Origin: Lachnospiraceae bacterium
GTDB lineage: Bacteria; Bacillota; Clostridia; Lachnospirales; Lachnospiraceae
Length of the DNA stretch: 54,198 bases
Reading direction: 5' to 3'
Assembly: GCA_024687745.1 (NCBI GenBank)
Contig: JAILEM010000230.1
Location: forward strand, 1 to 54,198
The first letter of the stretch is position 1; each line of letters starts with the position of its first letter. Below the pieces are notes generated by a model. That model was not told where the DNA came from. It searched no databases and worked only from the letters and a program-made list of their open reading frames with translations. Both the position numbers and the translations under genes were made by a program. Shown in pieces: positions 34,383-44,414 of this stretch.

Positions 34383-35585
34383 ATGATGGGAAATATGAAT
34401 GAGATAATAAATGAAGCCGAAAGGGATCTTCTGCATACATATAACCGTTTTCAGGTTGTCTTTGATCATGGAGAGGGAGTAAGGCTCTATGATACCGAAG
34501 GAAAGGAGTATCTGGATTTCTGTGCAGGTATCGCCGTGCATGCCCTTGGCTACAGCAATAAGGAATACAAGGATGCGCTCAAGGCACAGATAGACAAGCT
34601 GACCCATACATCCAATTATTATTACAATGAACCTGCCGTTAAAGCTGCAGGGGCTCTAAAGAAGATAACCGGGATGGACAGGGTGTTTTTTACAAATTCA
34701 GGTGCAGAGGCAATAGAGGGAGCCATAAAGACAGCAAGAAAGTACGGATATTTAAAGGACGGATCTACAGATCATGAGATCATAGCCATGGAGCATTCCT
34801 TCCACGGAAGGACAATGGGAGCTCTCAGCATAACAGGTACACAGGCTTACAGGGATCCCTTCCTTCCAATGATAGGAAATATACGTTACGCTGTATATAA
34901 TGATCTTGAGAGTGTGAAGGCACTTGTAAACGAAAAGACCTCAGCCATAGTACTCGAAACCATCCAGGGAGAGGGCGGTATCCATCCGGCAACAAAGGAA
35001 TTTCTTGAGGGCATCAGAAGGATCTGCGATGAGAAGGATATCCTTTTGATCTTAGACGAGATCCAGTGCGGAATGGGACGAAGCGGAAGGATGTTTGCCT
35101 ATGAACTCTACGGGGTAAAACCTGACATAGTGACTCTTGCCAAGGGATTAGGGTGCGGAGTGCCTGTAGGCGCCTTCCTTATGACGGAAAAGGTTGCAAA
35201 AAATTCATTAAAGGCGGGAGACCACGGAACTACCTATGGGGGAAACCCCTTTGCCGCAAGCGCGGTAAATGCTGTAACAGAGCAGTTTGAAAAGCTTAAT
35301 ATCCTCGATAATGTTGTAAAGGTCGGGGGTCATCTTGCAGAGAGGTTAGACGAGCTTAAGAAGGAGTTTAGCTGTATAAAGGAGGTAAGGGGAACCGGTC
35401 TTATATGGGGCATTGAATTCACTGAGGATATAAAGGCCACAGATGTATGTAAAAAGGCGCTTGAAAACGGTCTTGTCGTTGTGTCTGCCTCCGGAAATGT
35501 ATTAAGACTCGTTCCGCCCCTTGTTATAAGCGAGAATGATGTGGATGAGATGATAAAGATATTAAAAAAGACATTAAAGGATTGA
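34383..35585 (+). CDS. argD: Acetylornithine aminotransferase
   Basis: This 400-aa class III PLP aminotransferase converts N-acetylglutamate semialdehyde to N-acetylornithine. Motifs include FTNSGAEAIEGAIKTARKYG, the LDEIQCGMGRSG segment, and TLAKGLGCGVPVGAF with the PLP-binding Lys. Two adjacent ATGs (34383, 34386) follow GGGAGG; either could be used. It ends the arginine biosynthetic run, 14 bp before a solute-binding-like gene. Confidence 0.95.
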   Translation: MMGNMNEIINEAERDLLHTYNRFQVVFDHGEGVRLYDTEGKEYLDFCAGIAVHALGYSNKEYKDALKAQIDKLTHTSNYYYNEPAVKAAGALKKITGMDRVFFTNSGAEAIEGAIKTARKYGYLKDGSTDHEIIAMEHSFHGRTMGALSITGTQAYRDPFLPMIGNIRYAVYNDLESVKALVNEKTSAIVLETIQGEGGIHPATKEFLEGIRRICDEKDILLILDEIQCGMGRSGRMFAYELYGVKPDIVTLAKGLGCGVPVGAFLMTEKVAKNSLKAGDHGTTYGGNPFAASAVNAVTEQFEKLNILDNVVKVGGHLAERLDELKKEFSCIKEVRGTGLIWGIEFTEDIKATDVCKKALENGLVVVSASGNVLRLVPPLVISENDVDEMIKILKKTLKD

Positions 35586-35599
35586 AGTAAGGGATATAT

Positions 35600-37270
35600 A
35601 TGAGCAGAAAAAGAAGGCTGACGGCATCCGTTATCATAATCGCATTACTTGGATTTATGGTCTTTACGGCCTTTTTTACGGATGATCCGTCCTATGCCGT
35701 AAGGGAAGAAGAAACCGCAGAAGAGGCAGCCTCCGGAGAGGAAGAAAACAAGGATCCCTCTATAATAAAGACAGCTGTTGAAAATGTGGCCATGGAAGCA
35801 AAACAGGATACGAAGGAAGAGAAGGATACCATCATACTCTGGTATACAGACGAGAGTCTGAAGGAATATCTTGAATCGGAAGCGCTTTCCTTTCAGGCCG
35901 AGAAGGGCATAAAGGTGGAACCGGTGCTCGTATCCGGTGTAAAGCTTCTTGAACAGATAAATACAGCATCAATAAGTGAAGGGAATACAGAGACCAGGGC
36001 TTCATCTTCAGACGATAAAAATACCCTTCCTCCGGATATATACATAACCTCTCATGATAACCTTTTAAAGGCTTATTATTCGGGCCTTGCCACCGCAGTC
36101 ACCGACGCCGATAAAACGGTGATACCGCAAAACTATCCGATAACAGCCATAAATGCCGTAACCTGCAGTGATAAGGTTGTGGCTTATCCTTTTTATTATG
36201 AGACGAACTTCCTCCTCTATAACAAGACCTACATTGCAGATATAGCAAAGCAGAGCATAGATACAGAGGAGATGGGTGATACATCAGGTCAGGAGGGGGA
36301 TGAAGAAGAGAGTGAGGATGAGAACGGGGAAAAAGAGGTTGCGGAAACGATAGAGGTTTCGGATGAGGATGTGGAGAAGGCAGTTGAAGAGCTTGAGGCT
36401 GAGAGTGCTGACCCTATGGGAAATGAAGACAGGACAAATGACCCCGAGGTCCTTGAAAAGCTCGCAAAGATGATGCCATCCACAATGACGGATATAACGA
36501 CCTTTGCCAACAACTATGATGCGCCCGAGACCGTCGAGGCGGTTTTTAAGTGGGATATCACCGATATTTTTTATAATTATTTCTTTGTGGGAAATTATAT
36601 GTCTGTAGGCGGAGATCACGGGGATGATAACACGATCTTCAATGTCTATAATGAGCAGGCGGTAAATTGTCTTTCGGTCTTTCAGGATATGAACCAGTAT
36701 TTCTCGATCGATACCGCTTCGGTGAATTATGATACCATCCTGCAGGACTTTATAGACGGAAAGCTTGTTTTTACCGTGGCAACAACGGATGCGATCGCAA
36801 GGATCGAGGAGGCAAAGGCAAACGGTGAGTTCGAATATGAATATGGTGTTGCCGTTCTTCCGGATGTAAGCTCTACACTGAAGTCAAGGGGAATGTCCGT
36901 TACGAATTCGGCCGTTATAAACGGCTATTCCGATAAGCAGGATAAGGCGATGGCCTTCGGTCATTATATCTCCTATACAAAGGCATCGGATCTGTATAAG
37001 AAATCCGGCAAGCTCCCCTGCAGGAGTCATGTCTCCTATGAAAATGAAGATATATCAAATATAACCGCGGAATATGAAAAATCTGTTCCCCTTCCCAAGA
37101 TGGTGGAGGCCAGTGATTACTGGGTACAGCTTGAGATCGCATTTACAAAGGTCTGGAACGGAGCCGATCCCGATGAGACGCTAAAGGGCCTTGCTGATGC
37201 CATAGGAAGCCAGATAGATGAGATAGATTATCATACTCCGGTCCAGGAAACCATTAATATAGGGATGTAA
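35600..37270 (+). CDS. Extracellular solute-binding-like protein (SBP family 1), membrane-anchored, orphan
   Basis: This 556-aa protein has a short basic N-terminus and a hydrophobic segment (about residues 8-27) acting as signal peptide or anchor, with no lipobox cysteine. Residues about 75-556 resemble family 1 solute-binding proteins: IILWYTDESLKEYLE, PPDIYITSHDNLLKAYYSG, a segment with YPFYYETNFLLYNK, and a C-terminal GHYISYTKASDLYKKSG. A highly acidic insertion of about 60 residues (about 220-280) sits in the first half. No ABC permease or ATPase is near, so its partner is elsewhere or it is a sensor. It lies 14 bp after argD and may be co-transcribed. Confidence 0.75.
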   Translation: MSRKRRLTASVIIIALLGFMVFTAFFTDDPSYAVREEETAEEAASGEEENKDPSIIKTAVENVAMEAKQDTKEEKDTIILWYTDESLKEYLESEALSFQAEKGIKVEPVLVSGVKLLEQINTASISEGNTETRASSSDDKNTLPPDIYITSHDNLLKAYYSGLATAVTDADKTVIPQNYPITAINAVTCSDKVVAYPFYYETNFLLYNKTYIADIAKQSIDTEEMGDTSGQEGDEEESEDENGEKEVAETIEVSDEDVEKAVEELEAESADPMGNEDRTNDPEVLEKLAKMMPSTMTDITTFANNYDAPETVEAVFKWDITDIFYNYFFVGNYMSVGGDHGDDNTIFNVYNEQAVNCLSVFQDMNQYFSIDTASVNYDTILQDFIDGKLVFTVATTDAIARIEEAKANGEFEYEYGVAVLPDVSSTLKSRGMSVTNSAVINGYSDKQDKAMAFGHYISYTKASDLYKKSGKLPCRSHVSYENEDISNITAEYEKSVPLPKMVEASDYWVQLEIAFTKVWNGADPDETLKGLADAIGSQIDEIDYHTPVQETINIGM

Positions 37271-37443
37271 TAGGATACTGTTTCAGTTTCACAAAAATAA
37301 CACAAAAGTGAAATATTTAAAACACAGATTGATATTAAAATCCTTTTTGAAAGTTGGAAATGGTTAAGAAAGCTGTAAAAGAAACGGGATCCTGATACAG
37401 TTTTATATAGCTGTAAGGTTTGTGTTTAAAGGAGGATGATATT

Positions 37444-39003
37444 ATGTATGAATCTTATGACAACGAGAAAAAGGACACCGGGTATACCGGTCAGAATAAT
37501 ACAGGGGTAAATGTTTCAGGTACAACTTCAACAGGTTCTGCTTCAAACAAGGGAAATAAGAATAAAAAATCTTCGGGTAAGAAGTTTTTACTTGCGGCAG
37601 GTCTTGGACTTACATTCGGAGTAATAGCTGCAGTATCCTTTAAGGCAGCAGATGTTGCGGGATCTAAGATACAGGCAAGATTTTTCCCTGATACCGTTAA
37701 AGGGGCAGAGGAAGCAGAGAACGCTGCCGGAACAGATAAGACAACAGTAACGGATACCAAAGTAAATGAGGACGCCGTTAAAACAAGCACAAAGTCCTCA
37801 TCTACGGTAACGACAGTATATGATGTTTCGGAGGTTGCCAAAAAGGTTATGCCATCCGTAGTTTCGATCACTGCAAAGAGTATACAGGAAGTCCAGATGA
37901 TGTTTGGCTACGGTGTACAGAAGTTTGAGAGTGAGAGCGCAGGATCAGGCATAATAATAGGCGAAAATGATGAAGAGTACGTTATCATCACCAACAATCA
38001 TGTTGTGGAGGGAGCGTTAAACTTAACTGTAGGCTTCACGGATGATTCAGTAGCCGAGGCCACGATCAAGGGAACGGATTCAGGAGACGATCTTGCGGTA
38101 ATAGCAGTCAAAAAGGCAGATATATCCGATGAGACAAAGGATAAGATATCGGTAGCCGAGATCGGTGATTCGGACAGTCTTGTAATAGGTGAACCTGTTG
38201 TAGCGATAGGAAATGCACTCGGATACGGACAGTCCGTAACCTCAGGTATCGTTTCCGCACTCAACAGAGAGCTGACTATCGATAATGTTACCTATACACT
38301 TATTCAGACCGATGCGGCTATAAACCCCGGTAATTCAGGCGGTGCCCTGCTTAACATGGACGGACAGGTGATCGGTATCAATTCCGCAAAGCTTGCTTCA
38401 TCCCAGATAGAGGGAATCGGATATGCCATCCCCATAAGTCAGGCAATGCCTATATTCAATCAGCTTATGGACCGTTCCACCATGGAAGAGGTATCCGAGG
38501 AAGACATGGGATATTTAGGGATCGCAAGCAATGTAGAGATACCAAGTGAATATGCATCTGCAATGGGAATACCCGAGGGTATTTACATAACAGAGGTAAC
38601 AAAGGATTCGCCCGCTGATAAAGCAGGTCTTTTAAAGGGAGATGTTATAAAGAAGTTTGATGGTTTTTCGGTATCGTCAATGCCCGATCTCAAGAACCAG
38701 ATGAAGTACTATAAGGCAGGCGACGAGGTCGAGATGGTGATCCTTCGTTCAGATGACGGTGAGTATGTTGAAAAGACAATAAAGATTACTCTCGGAAGCA
38801 GAGAGGGTACAGAGCTTGATCCCAAAAACCTGAAGAAGCAGGAAGAGGAAGAGGAAAAGGAGTCAGAAGACGGCAAATACAGCAATGAGAACGGTAAAAT
38901 GCCTGAAATGAACGAAGACAATAACGATAATTCAAAGGGATTTTACTTTAACTTCGGCGGAGGAGAGATTCCGGGATTTGGTACATGGGGATTTGGAAAC
39001 TAA
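37444..39003 (+). CDS. htrA: HtrA/DegP-type serine protease with PDZ domain
   Basis: This 519-aa protein has a disordered N-terminus, one transmembrane helix (about 46-68), a trypsin-like domain with catalytic His186 (NNHVVEG), Asp216 (DDLAV) and Ser298 (GNSGGAL), one PDZ domain (about 355-445), and an acidic tail ending in Gly-rich sequence. It is an envelope quality-control protease acting outside the membrane. I choose the ATG at 37444, preceded by AAAGGAGG. A TTTCAC/GTGAAA inverted repeat (37287-37313) lies in its upstream region and could be an operator. A terminator follows. Confidence 0.93.
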   Translation: MYESYDNEKKDTGYTGQNNTGVNVSGTTSTGSASNKGNKNKKSSGKKFLLAAGLGLTFGVIAAVSFKAADVAGSKIQARFFPDTVKGAEEAENAAGTDKTTVTDTKVNEDAVKTSTKSSSTVTTVYDVSEVAKKVMPSVVSITAKSIQEVQMMFGYGVQKFESESAGSGIIIGENDEEYVIITNNHVVEGALNLTVGFTDDSVAEATIKGTDSGDDLAVIAVKKADISDETKDKISVAEIGDSDSLVIGEPVVAIGNALGYGQSVTSGIVSALNRELTIDNVTYTLIQTDAAINPGNSGGALLNMDGQVIGINSAKLASSQIEGIGYAIPISQAMPIFNQLMDRSTMEEVSEEDMGYLGIASNVEIPSEYASAMGIPEGIYITEVTKDSPADKAGLLKGDVIKKFDGFSVSSMPDLKNQMKYYKAGDEVEMVILRSDDGEYVEKTIKITLGSREGTELDPKNLKKQEEEEEKESEDGKYSNENGKMPEMNEDNNDNSKGFYFNFGGGEIPGFGTWGFGN

Positions 39004-39040
39004 ACCGGAAATAAGAAGATAAAAATAAAATAAAAGAAAT

Positions 39041-39079
39041 AAAACAGCAGGCCGGTTAATTTGGGCCTGCTGTTTTTAT
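39041..39079. terminator. Bidirectional rho-independent terminator after htrA
   Basis: A perfect 13-bp stem (39041-39053 with 39064-39076) is followed by TTTTT on the plus strand and preceded by AAAA, so it can also terminate transcripts from the minus-strand HPr-like gene. Confidence 0.88.
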
Positions 39080-39202
39080 CTCAGTCGGTGTACAAGCTCC
39101 GACTGAGTTAAAACGCTCCGCGAGGAAGCGCACGTATCCGGATAGGAAATATGTCTGCAATGCAGACCCGAATCCGGAGCAGGGACTCGTAAGCGAGTCC
39201 TG
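39080..39202. other. Block of consecutive hairpins (structured intergenic element)
   Basis: At least four stems are packed into 123 bp. A: CTCAGTCGG (39080-39088) with CCGACTGAG (39099-39107). B: CGCTCC (39114-39119) with a bulged GGAAGCG (39124-39130). C: an outer stem TCCGGAT (39137-39143) with ATCCGGA (39172-39178), enclosing GTCTGC (39153-39158) with GCAGAC (39162-39167). D: GGACTCG (39183-39189) with CGAGTCC (39194-39200) and a 4-nt loop. No ORF explains them. Read on the minus strand they form the 3' end of the HPr-like transcript, ending at the 39041-39079 terminator. Confidence 0.8.
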
Positions 39203-39225
39203 ACTTCACAGATCTTAAGGTCAGA

Positions 39226-39459
39226 TCACATATTGGCTATGTAGTTTAAGAGCTTCATCGCATCGTCGGGCTCATGGGCGATTATCTCCATTTCACCGAG
39301 AGTACCGTCTGAAAAGATCTTGGCAAGCGATACATACTTGGTAAGCTGTGACTTGAGATTGAGTCTGTCTCCCTCATTTGTGAGAAGTTCAACTTCTCCC
39401 TTGCAGGAGTCAACTACCTTAAAGAATTCATCAATGTTCTGAATGTTACTTACTTTCAT
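39226..39459 (-). CDS. HPr-fold protein lacking the phosphocarrier histidine
   Basis: This 77-aa protein lines up with HPr over most of its length: IDEFFKVVDSCKGEVEL corresponds to the first helix and second strand, LNLKSQLTKYVSL to the NLKSIMGVMSL segment around regulatory Ser46, and EIIAHEPDDAMKLLNYI to the final strand and helix. The first beta strand and the His15-Ala-Arg-Pro active site are absent. It therefore cannot accept phosphate from enzyme I in the normal way, but the Ser46-like Ser is kept, as in Crh. A regulatory or structural role is inferred. A GAAAGGAAT ribosome site precedes the ATG. Confidence 0.75.
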   Translation of the reverse strand: MKVSNIQNIDEFFKVVDSCKGEVELLTNEGDRLNLKSQLTKYVSLAKIFSDGTLGEMEIIAHEPDDAMKLLNYIANM

Positions 39460-39861
39460 TATAATATTCCTTTCTTTTTTATGTTTGTTTTTGTGATATT
39501 CGTATTCTTATTTTAACTCTTTCCCGCTTCTGTTTCTATACTTTTATTTTTGATAACATACGGATCTGCCTGTTTTCATGTAGTTTTGAGGGCTTTTTTT
39601 GTATTTTTTTCCGTACAATTTCAATTTTAAACGTTTTAGTCACTTTATAGCAAAAAAATGACGGTTTTAAGACTTAAAAATTTTTGAAAAATATGTTAAT
39701 ATGAGACAGTTTTTTTCATTATCTAACTACATTGACAATTTTATAACAATAGTTAGTTTTTGACAGACGATTCATAATAAAAGCAGACAATTTGATAAAA
39801 ATTTAACGATCGGCTTAAGGGTTAAAGATCAGGTCAGAATATATGTAGCGGAGGGCATGAT
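39460..39861. other. Gene-free AT-rich region with inverted repeat upstream of the formate dehydrogenase genes
   Basis: No credible ORF is present. The region is strongly AT-rich. CTAACT (39723-39728) and AGTTAG (39751-39756), with inner ATTG/CAAT pairing, form an inverted repeat that overlaps a TTGACA (39732-39737). This could be an operator for the downstream operon. I could not fix a convincing -10 for this TTGACA or a second one at 39760. Confidence 0.5.
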
Positions 39862-41694
39862 ATGTATTCGAAAACTATCATTTACAAAAATGAAATGAAT
39901 CAGAAAACGATGCGCTTTCTTGACCGTTACGTCAAGAGGGTGAAGGGAAATCCGCCGGGAGTGTGTCCCATAGCGGTCCAGCTTTCCTTCCTTCAGAGCG
40001 CAAGGAGCCAGACCTGCGGAAAGTGTGTTCCCTGCAGGGACGGTCTTGCTCAGGCTGAAATAATGATGAGAAAGATCGTAGACGGCAAGGCAGACATGAA
40101 GACGCTTAAGGATCTTACGGAGCTTTGCCATATGATAGAGGATACGGCCGACTGTGCGATAGGTTATGAGGCGGCACGTATAGTACTTGAAAGCGTGGAG
40201 CTTTTCAAGGATGAATATCTGAGTCATATAAACGAACACAGATGCCAGCCGGAGGTGGGACAGAAGATCCCCTGCGTTTCATACTGTCCGGCACATGTTG
40301 ATATACCGAATTATATAGCACTCATCGGTGAACACAGATATGCGGATGCGATCAACTGTATCCGTCTCGATAACCCGTTCCCTACAGCCTGTGCTTTTAT
40401 CTGCGAGCATCCCTGCGAGGAAAAATGCCGCCGTGATCTTTTGGACAGTCCGATCAATATAAGGGGACTGAAAAAGTTTGCGGTTGATCAGATAGCTGCC
40501 GATCAGGTTAAGGTTCCCGAATGTAATGTTACAACCGGAAAGAAGGTAGCGGTGATAGGGGGAGGTCCCTCAGGACTTACTGCGGCATATTATCTTTCAC
40601 TCATGGGACATAAGGTCGTCATTTTTGAAAAAAAAGAGAAGCTTGGCGGCATGTTAAGATACGGGATACCCAATTACAGACTTCCCAAGGACAGGCTCGA
40701 TCAGGATATAAATGCCATCCTCTCAACAGGGAACATCGAGGTCAGATATAACGTAAGCATCCCCGAGGATGTGAGCTTTGAGGAGATAGATAAGGAATAT
40801 GAGGCGGCTTATATATCAATAGGAGCACAGAAGGGAAGAACCGTGGATGTTCCCGGATCAAAGGCAGACGGAGTTTATTCCGCAGTAGAGATGCTTGACA
40901 GCATCGGACACGGGAATATACCTGACTATACGGGAAAGAGAGTTGTGGTTGTCGGCGGCGGAAACGTGGCCATGGATGCGAGCAGAAGCGCCATCAGATG
41001 TAATGCCGATGAGGTCACTGTCATTTACAGAAGAAGGCAGGTGGATATGACGGCACTTCCCTCAGAGATACAGGGAGCAATAGAGGAGGGAGTGGAGCTT
41101 CTTACACTTAATGCACCTGTGGGCGTTGAGGCAGATGATGACAATAAAGTAACGGGACTTATAATGCAGCCGCAGATAGTTGCGGCATATAAGGCGGGAA
41201 GACCCTCTGTTGCGGCGGCAGACGAGGGTGTTAAGGTCCATCCCTGTGATATAGTGCTTATGGCGGTCGGTCAGGAGATCTATTCAGAACCCTTTGCGGA
41301 CTATGATGTTAATCCCCGCCGTAAAACCTTTGAGATACTGCCAACGGCAAGGCTTAAGACCCACGAAAAGTATTTTGCAGGCGGTGACTGCGTATTCGGA
41401 CCATCTACGGTTATTCAGGCTGTAGGAGCCGGAAAGGTCGCTGCTATCAATATAGATGAATATCTCGGGTATCATCACAAGATACTCGGATCCATAGATT
41501 ATCCCGCACCAAAGGAAAATGACAGGACACATATAGGAAGGGTGCATCTTACCGACAGATCGGCAAGGGAGAGAAAGAAGAACTTTGAGCCGGTGGAGAA
41601 TGGCATGTCTTATGCCGAAGCCATGCAGGAATGCAATAAATGTTTGAGATGCGATCACTACGGATGCGGTGTCGTGGAAGGAGGCAGGGTATGA
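39862..41694 (+). CDS. NuoF-tail/GltD-like fusion, probable NAD(P)H subunit of formate dehydrogenase
   Basis: This 610-aa protein combines two modules. Residues 1-110 match the C-terminal iron-sulfur domain of NuoF, with Cys52, Cys55, Cys58 and Cys98 spaced as N3 cluster ligands, but without the FMN/NADH domain. Residues about 125-580 are like glutamate synthase small subunit (GltD): [14 protein letters not shown] motif [15 protein letters not shown], then [15 protein letters not shown] and IYRRRQVDM, the latter suggesting NADPH. A final [12 protein letters not shown] could hold another cluster. It would pass electrons between NAD(P)H and the formate dehydrogenase subunit, with which it overlaps by 4 bp. 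The start follows GGAGGG. Confidence 0.8.
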   Translation: MYSKTIIYKNEMNQKTMRFLDRYVKRVKGNPPGVCPIAVQLSFLQSARSQTCGKCVPCRDGLAQAEIMMRKIVDGKADMKTLKDLTELCHMIEDTADCAIGYEAARIVLESVELFKDEYLSHINEHRCQPEVGQKIPCVSYCPAHVDIPNYIALIGEHRYADAINCIRLDNPFPTACAFICEHPCEEKCRRDLLDSPINIRGLKKFAVDQIAADQVKVPECNVTTGKKVAVIGGGPSGLTAAYYLSLMGHKVVIFEKKEKLGGMLRYGIPNYRLPKDRLDQDINAILSTGNIEVRYNVSIPEDVSFEEIDKEYEAAYISIGAQKGRTVDVPGSKADGVYSAVEMLDSIGHGNIPDYTGKRVVVVGGGNVAMDASRSAIRCNADEVTVIYRRRQVDMTALPSEIQGAIEEGVELLTLNAPVGVEADDDNKVTGLIMQPQIVAAYKAGRPSVAAADEGVKVHPCDIVLMAVGQEIYSEPFADYDVNPRRKTFEILPTARLKTHEKYFAGGDCVFGPSTVIQAVGAGKVAAINIDEYLGYHHKILGSIDYPAPKENDRTHIGRVHLTDRSARERKKNFEPVENGMSYAEAMQECNKCLRCDHYGCGVVEGGRV

Positions 41695-44414
41695 AAGTTA
41701 ATGTTACCATAGACGGAAATCTGATAAATATAGAAGATACATGTACCATACTTGAGGCGGCACAGAATCTTGATATCAACATACCCACGCTCTGCTACCT
41801 GAAGGAGGTCAATGAGATAGGTGCCTGCAAGATGTGTGTTGTGGAAGTGGAAGGCAGGGATCATCTTGTTACATCCTGTAACACCCTTGTAAAGGATGGG
41901 ATGGTAGTCAATACAAGGACAGAGAGAGTGATAAAGAGCAGGAAACAGGTGCTCAACCTTTTACTTGCAAACCATGATATAAGATGCTTTTCCTGTGCAA
42001 AGTCAGGAAGCTGCCAGCTGCAGGATCTTTCCAACGAATATGATATCGTGGAATCGGTATATGAAGGGACAGAGGCAAATATACCGCCTAAGATAGAAAA
42101 TCCGTTTCTTACATATTACCCGGAGCTGTGCATAAACTGCCAGAGATGTGTCAACACCTGCCATAAGGTAGCGGGTAACGGGGTGCTTCACAATGCAAAG
42201 CTTGGAACAAGAACTCTTATCGATGCTCCCTTTGGGCCTGACTGGAAGGAAACCGAATGTGAGTCCTGCGGTAACTGTGCCGAGGCCTGCCCTACGGGAG
42301 CACTGGTTGCAAAGAATAAGAAAAACTACCAGCCGGGGCGGGTAAGCAAGGTCCTTACAACCTGTCCCCACTGTGCTACAGGGTGCCAGTATTATCTGGT
42401 CGTCAGGGATAATGTGATCGTGGATGTGGAACCCGCAAAGGGTCCCTCCAATAAGGGCATGCTCTGCGTCAAGGGAAGGTTTGGCTCCTTTAATTTCGTT
42501 CATTCACCGGAAAGACTTAAGCATCCCCTTATAAAGGACAGGGAGAGCGGGGAATTTCGACAGGCAACCTGGGATGAGGCACTTGACCTCATCGCGGAAA
42601 GGTTCCTTGGTATAAAGAAGGAATACGGACCGGATGCACTCGCCGGCTTTGCCTGTTCAAGATCGACAAATGAAGATATCTACATGCTGCAGAAGATGGT
42701 CAGATGTGCATTTGGAACAAATAACGTGGATAACTGTGCAAGAGTATGTCATTCGGCATCCGTGCACGGACTTGCGATGACTCTTGGCTCCGGAGCGATG
42801 ACTAATCCCATAGGGGATATCACCTCCGATGTTGACGTCATAATGCTTGTAGGTTCTAACCCCGAGGAAGCACACCCCGTTGTCGGAATGCAGATAAGAC
42901 AGGCGGTTTCCAGAGGCACAAGGCTTATAGTCGTGGATCCGCGTGATATAGGTCTTTCAAAACAGGCAGATGTCCATTTAAAGCTAAAGCCCGGGACAAA
43001 CGTGGCCTTTGCAAACGGAATGATGAATGTGATCATCAACGAGGGGCTTGCCGATGAGGAATTCATAAGGACACGTACGGAAGGGTACGAAGAGCTTAAG
43101 AAGATAGTTATGGAATATACTCCGGAAAAGGTGGCAGAGATCTGCCATATAGATCCCGATCACTTAAGGGAGGCAGCATTAATGTATGCAAAGGCTGCAA
43201 AGGCTCCGATCATATACTGTCTTGGAGTGACCGAGCATTCCACCGGAACAGAGGGCGTAATGTCGATGTCAAACCTTGCAATGTTAGTGGGAAAGCTTGG
43301 AAGGAGCGGCTGCGGGGTTAATCCTTTAAGAGGACAGAACAATGTTCAGGGAGCCTGTGATATGGGCGCAATGCCGGGACAGTTCCCCGGATACCAGAAG
43401 ATAACGGATGAGGCCGTAATGGAAAAATTTGAAAAGGCCTGGGGAGTTACCCTCAGTAAGAAGCCTGGTATCTTTGCAACAGATGTTTTTGCTGCGGCTA
43501 TCAAAAAGGAGATAAGGGGTCTCTTTATCTTCGGAGAGGATCCGATAGTCACGGATGCGGATCAGAATCATGTCAGGAAGGCGCTTGAGAGTCTTGACTT
43601 CCTTGTTGTGGATGATCTCTTTATGACAGAGACGGCAGAGCTTGCAGACGTTGTCCTTCCCGGAATAAGCTATGCGGAAAAGGAAGGTACCTTTACAAAT
43701 ACGGAACGAAGGGTGCAGAGAGTCAGAAAGGCGGTTACCTTAGAGGGAGAGATGAGAGCTGATACGGATATATTCACAGATCTTATGAACCGTATGGGTT
43801 ATAATCAGCCGATGCTTTCTTCTGAGGATATTATGGATGAGATAGCCTCCTTAACACCAAGCTTTGCCGGAATAAGCCACAGACGTCTTGACAGGACAAA
43901 GGATGGTCTTCAGTGGCCGTGTACAGGCAGGGATCATCCCGGAACTCCCATCATGCATGTGGGTAAGTTTACAAGGGGACTTGGGTGGTTCTACCCTGCG
44001 GAATATGTTCCGAGTAAAGAGCTTCCCGATGCGGATTATCCGTTCATCCTCATGACGGGACGTATCCTTTACCATTACAATACAAGGGCGATGACAGGCA
44101 GGACACCCGGACTTATGGAGAGAGAGGGGCATTCCTTTATCGAGATAAATACTGAGGATGCCGCAAGACTTGGCATTAAAAATGACGAGAAGATAAGAGT
44201 CAGCTCAAGAAGAGGAAGTATTGTAACACGGGCAAGGGTAGGAGAGAAGGTTTCGGTATCCGAGACCTGGATGCCCTTCCACTTCCCCGACGGTAATGCC
44301 AATATCCTCACAAACGCAGCTCTCGATAAGTTCGCGAGGATCCCTGAATATAAGGTCTGTGCGGTAAAGATAGAGAAGATAGACGAACAGATATTTGAAG
44401 ATTATGTAAACTAA
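41691..44414 (+). CDS. fdhA: Formate dehydrogenase alpha subunit, molybdopterin-dependent, Cys form, with NuoG-like N-terminus
   Basis: This 907-aa protein starts with a NuoG-like region: a [2Fe-2S] ferredoxin domain ([18 protein letters not shown]), the [11 protein letters not shown] motif, and two 4Fe-4S sites ([23 protein letters not shown]). The molybdopterin part begins with a [4Fe-4S] ligand set CPHCATGCQ. The metal-binding residue is Cys353 in CARVCHSAS, where E. coli FdhH has selenocysteine. It oxidises formate or reduces CO2 in the cytoplasm. I choose the ATG at 41691, preceded by AAGGAGG, overlapping the previous stop. An accessory hydrogenase is not present here, so hydrogen-linked activity is not indicated. 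The gene is convergent with comEC. Confidence 0.9.
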   Translation: MKVNVTIDGNLINIEDTCTILEAAQNLDINIPTLCYLKEVNEIGACKMCVVEVEGRDHLVTSCNTLVKDGMVVNTRTERVIKSRKQVLNLLLANHDIRCFSCAKSGSCQLQDLSNEYDIVESVYEGTEANIPPKIENPFLTYYPELCINCQRCVNTCHKVAGNGVLHNAKLGTRTLIDAPFGPDWKETECESCGNCAEACPTGALVAKNKKNYQPGRVSKVLTTCPHCATGCQYYLVVRDNVIVDVEPAKGPSNKGMLCVKGRFGSFNFVHSPERLKHPLIKDRESGEFRQATWDEALDLIAERFLGIKKEYGPDALAGFACSRSTNEDIYMLQKMVRCAFGTNNVDNCARVCHSASVHGLAMTLGSGAMTNPIGDITSDVDVIMLVGSNPEEAHPVVGMQIRQAVSRGTRLIVVDPRDIGLSKQADVHLKLKPGTNVAFANGMMNVIINEGLADEEFIRTRTEGYEELKKIVMEYTPEKVAEICHIDPDHLREAALMYAKAAKAPIIYCLGVTEHSTGTEGVMSMSNLAMLVGKLGRSGCGVNPLRGQNNVQGACDMGAMPGQFPGYQKITDEAVMEKFEKAWGVTLSKKPGIFATDVFAAAIKKEIRGLFIFGEDPIVTDADQNHVRKALESLDFLVVDDLFMTETAELADVVLPGISYAEKEGTFTNTERRVQRVRKAVTLEGEMRADTDIFTDLMNRMGYNQPMLSSEDIMDEIASLTPSFAGISHRRLDRTKDGLQWPCTGRDHPGTPIMHVGKFTRGLGWFYPAEYVPSKELPDADYPFILMTGRILYHYNTRAMTGRTPGLMEREGHSFIEINTEDAARLGIKNDEKIRVSSRRGSIVTRARVGEKVSVSETWMPFHFPDGNANILTNAALDKFARIPEYKVCAVKIEKIDEQIFEDYVN

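Noticed and set aside
35600-35680. Lipoprotein signal in the solute-binding-like protein
   Set aside because: No cysteine follows the hydrophobic segment, so no lipobox is present.
42747-42749. Selenocysteine in the formate dehydrogenase
   Set aside because: The codon is TGT (Cys), not TGA, so no Sec insertion is needed.
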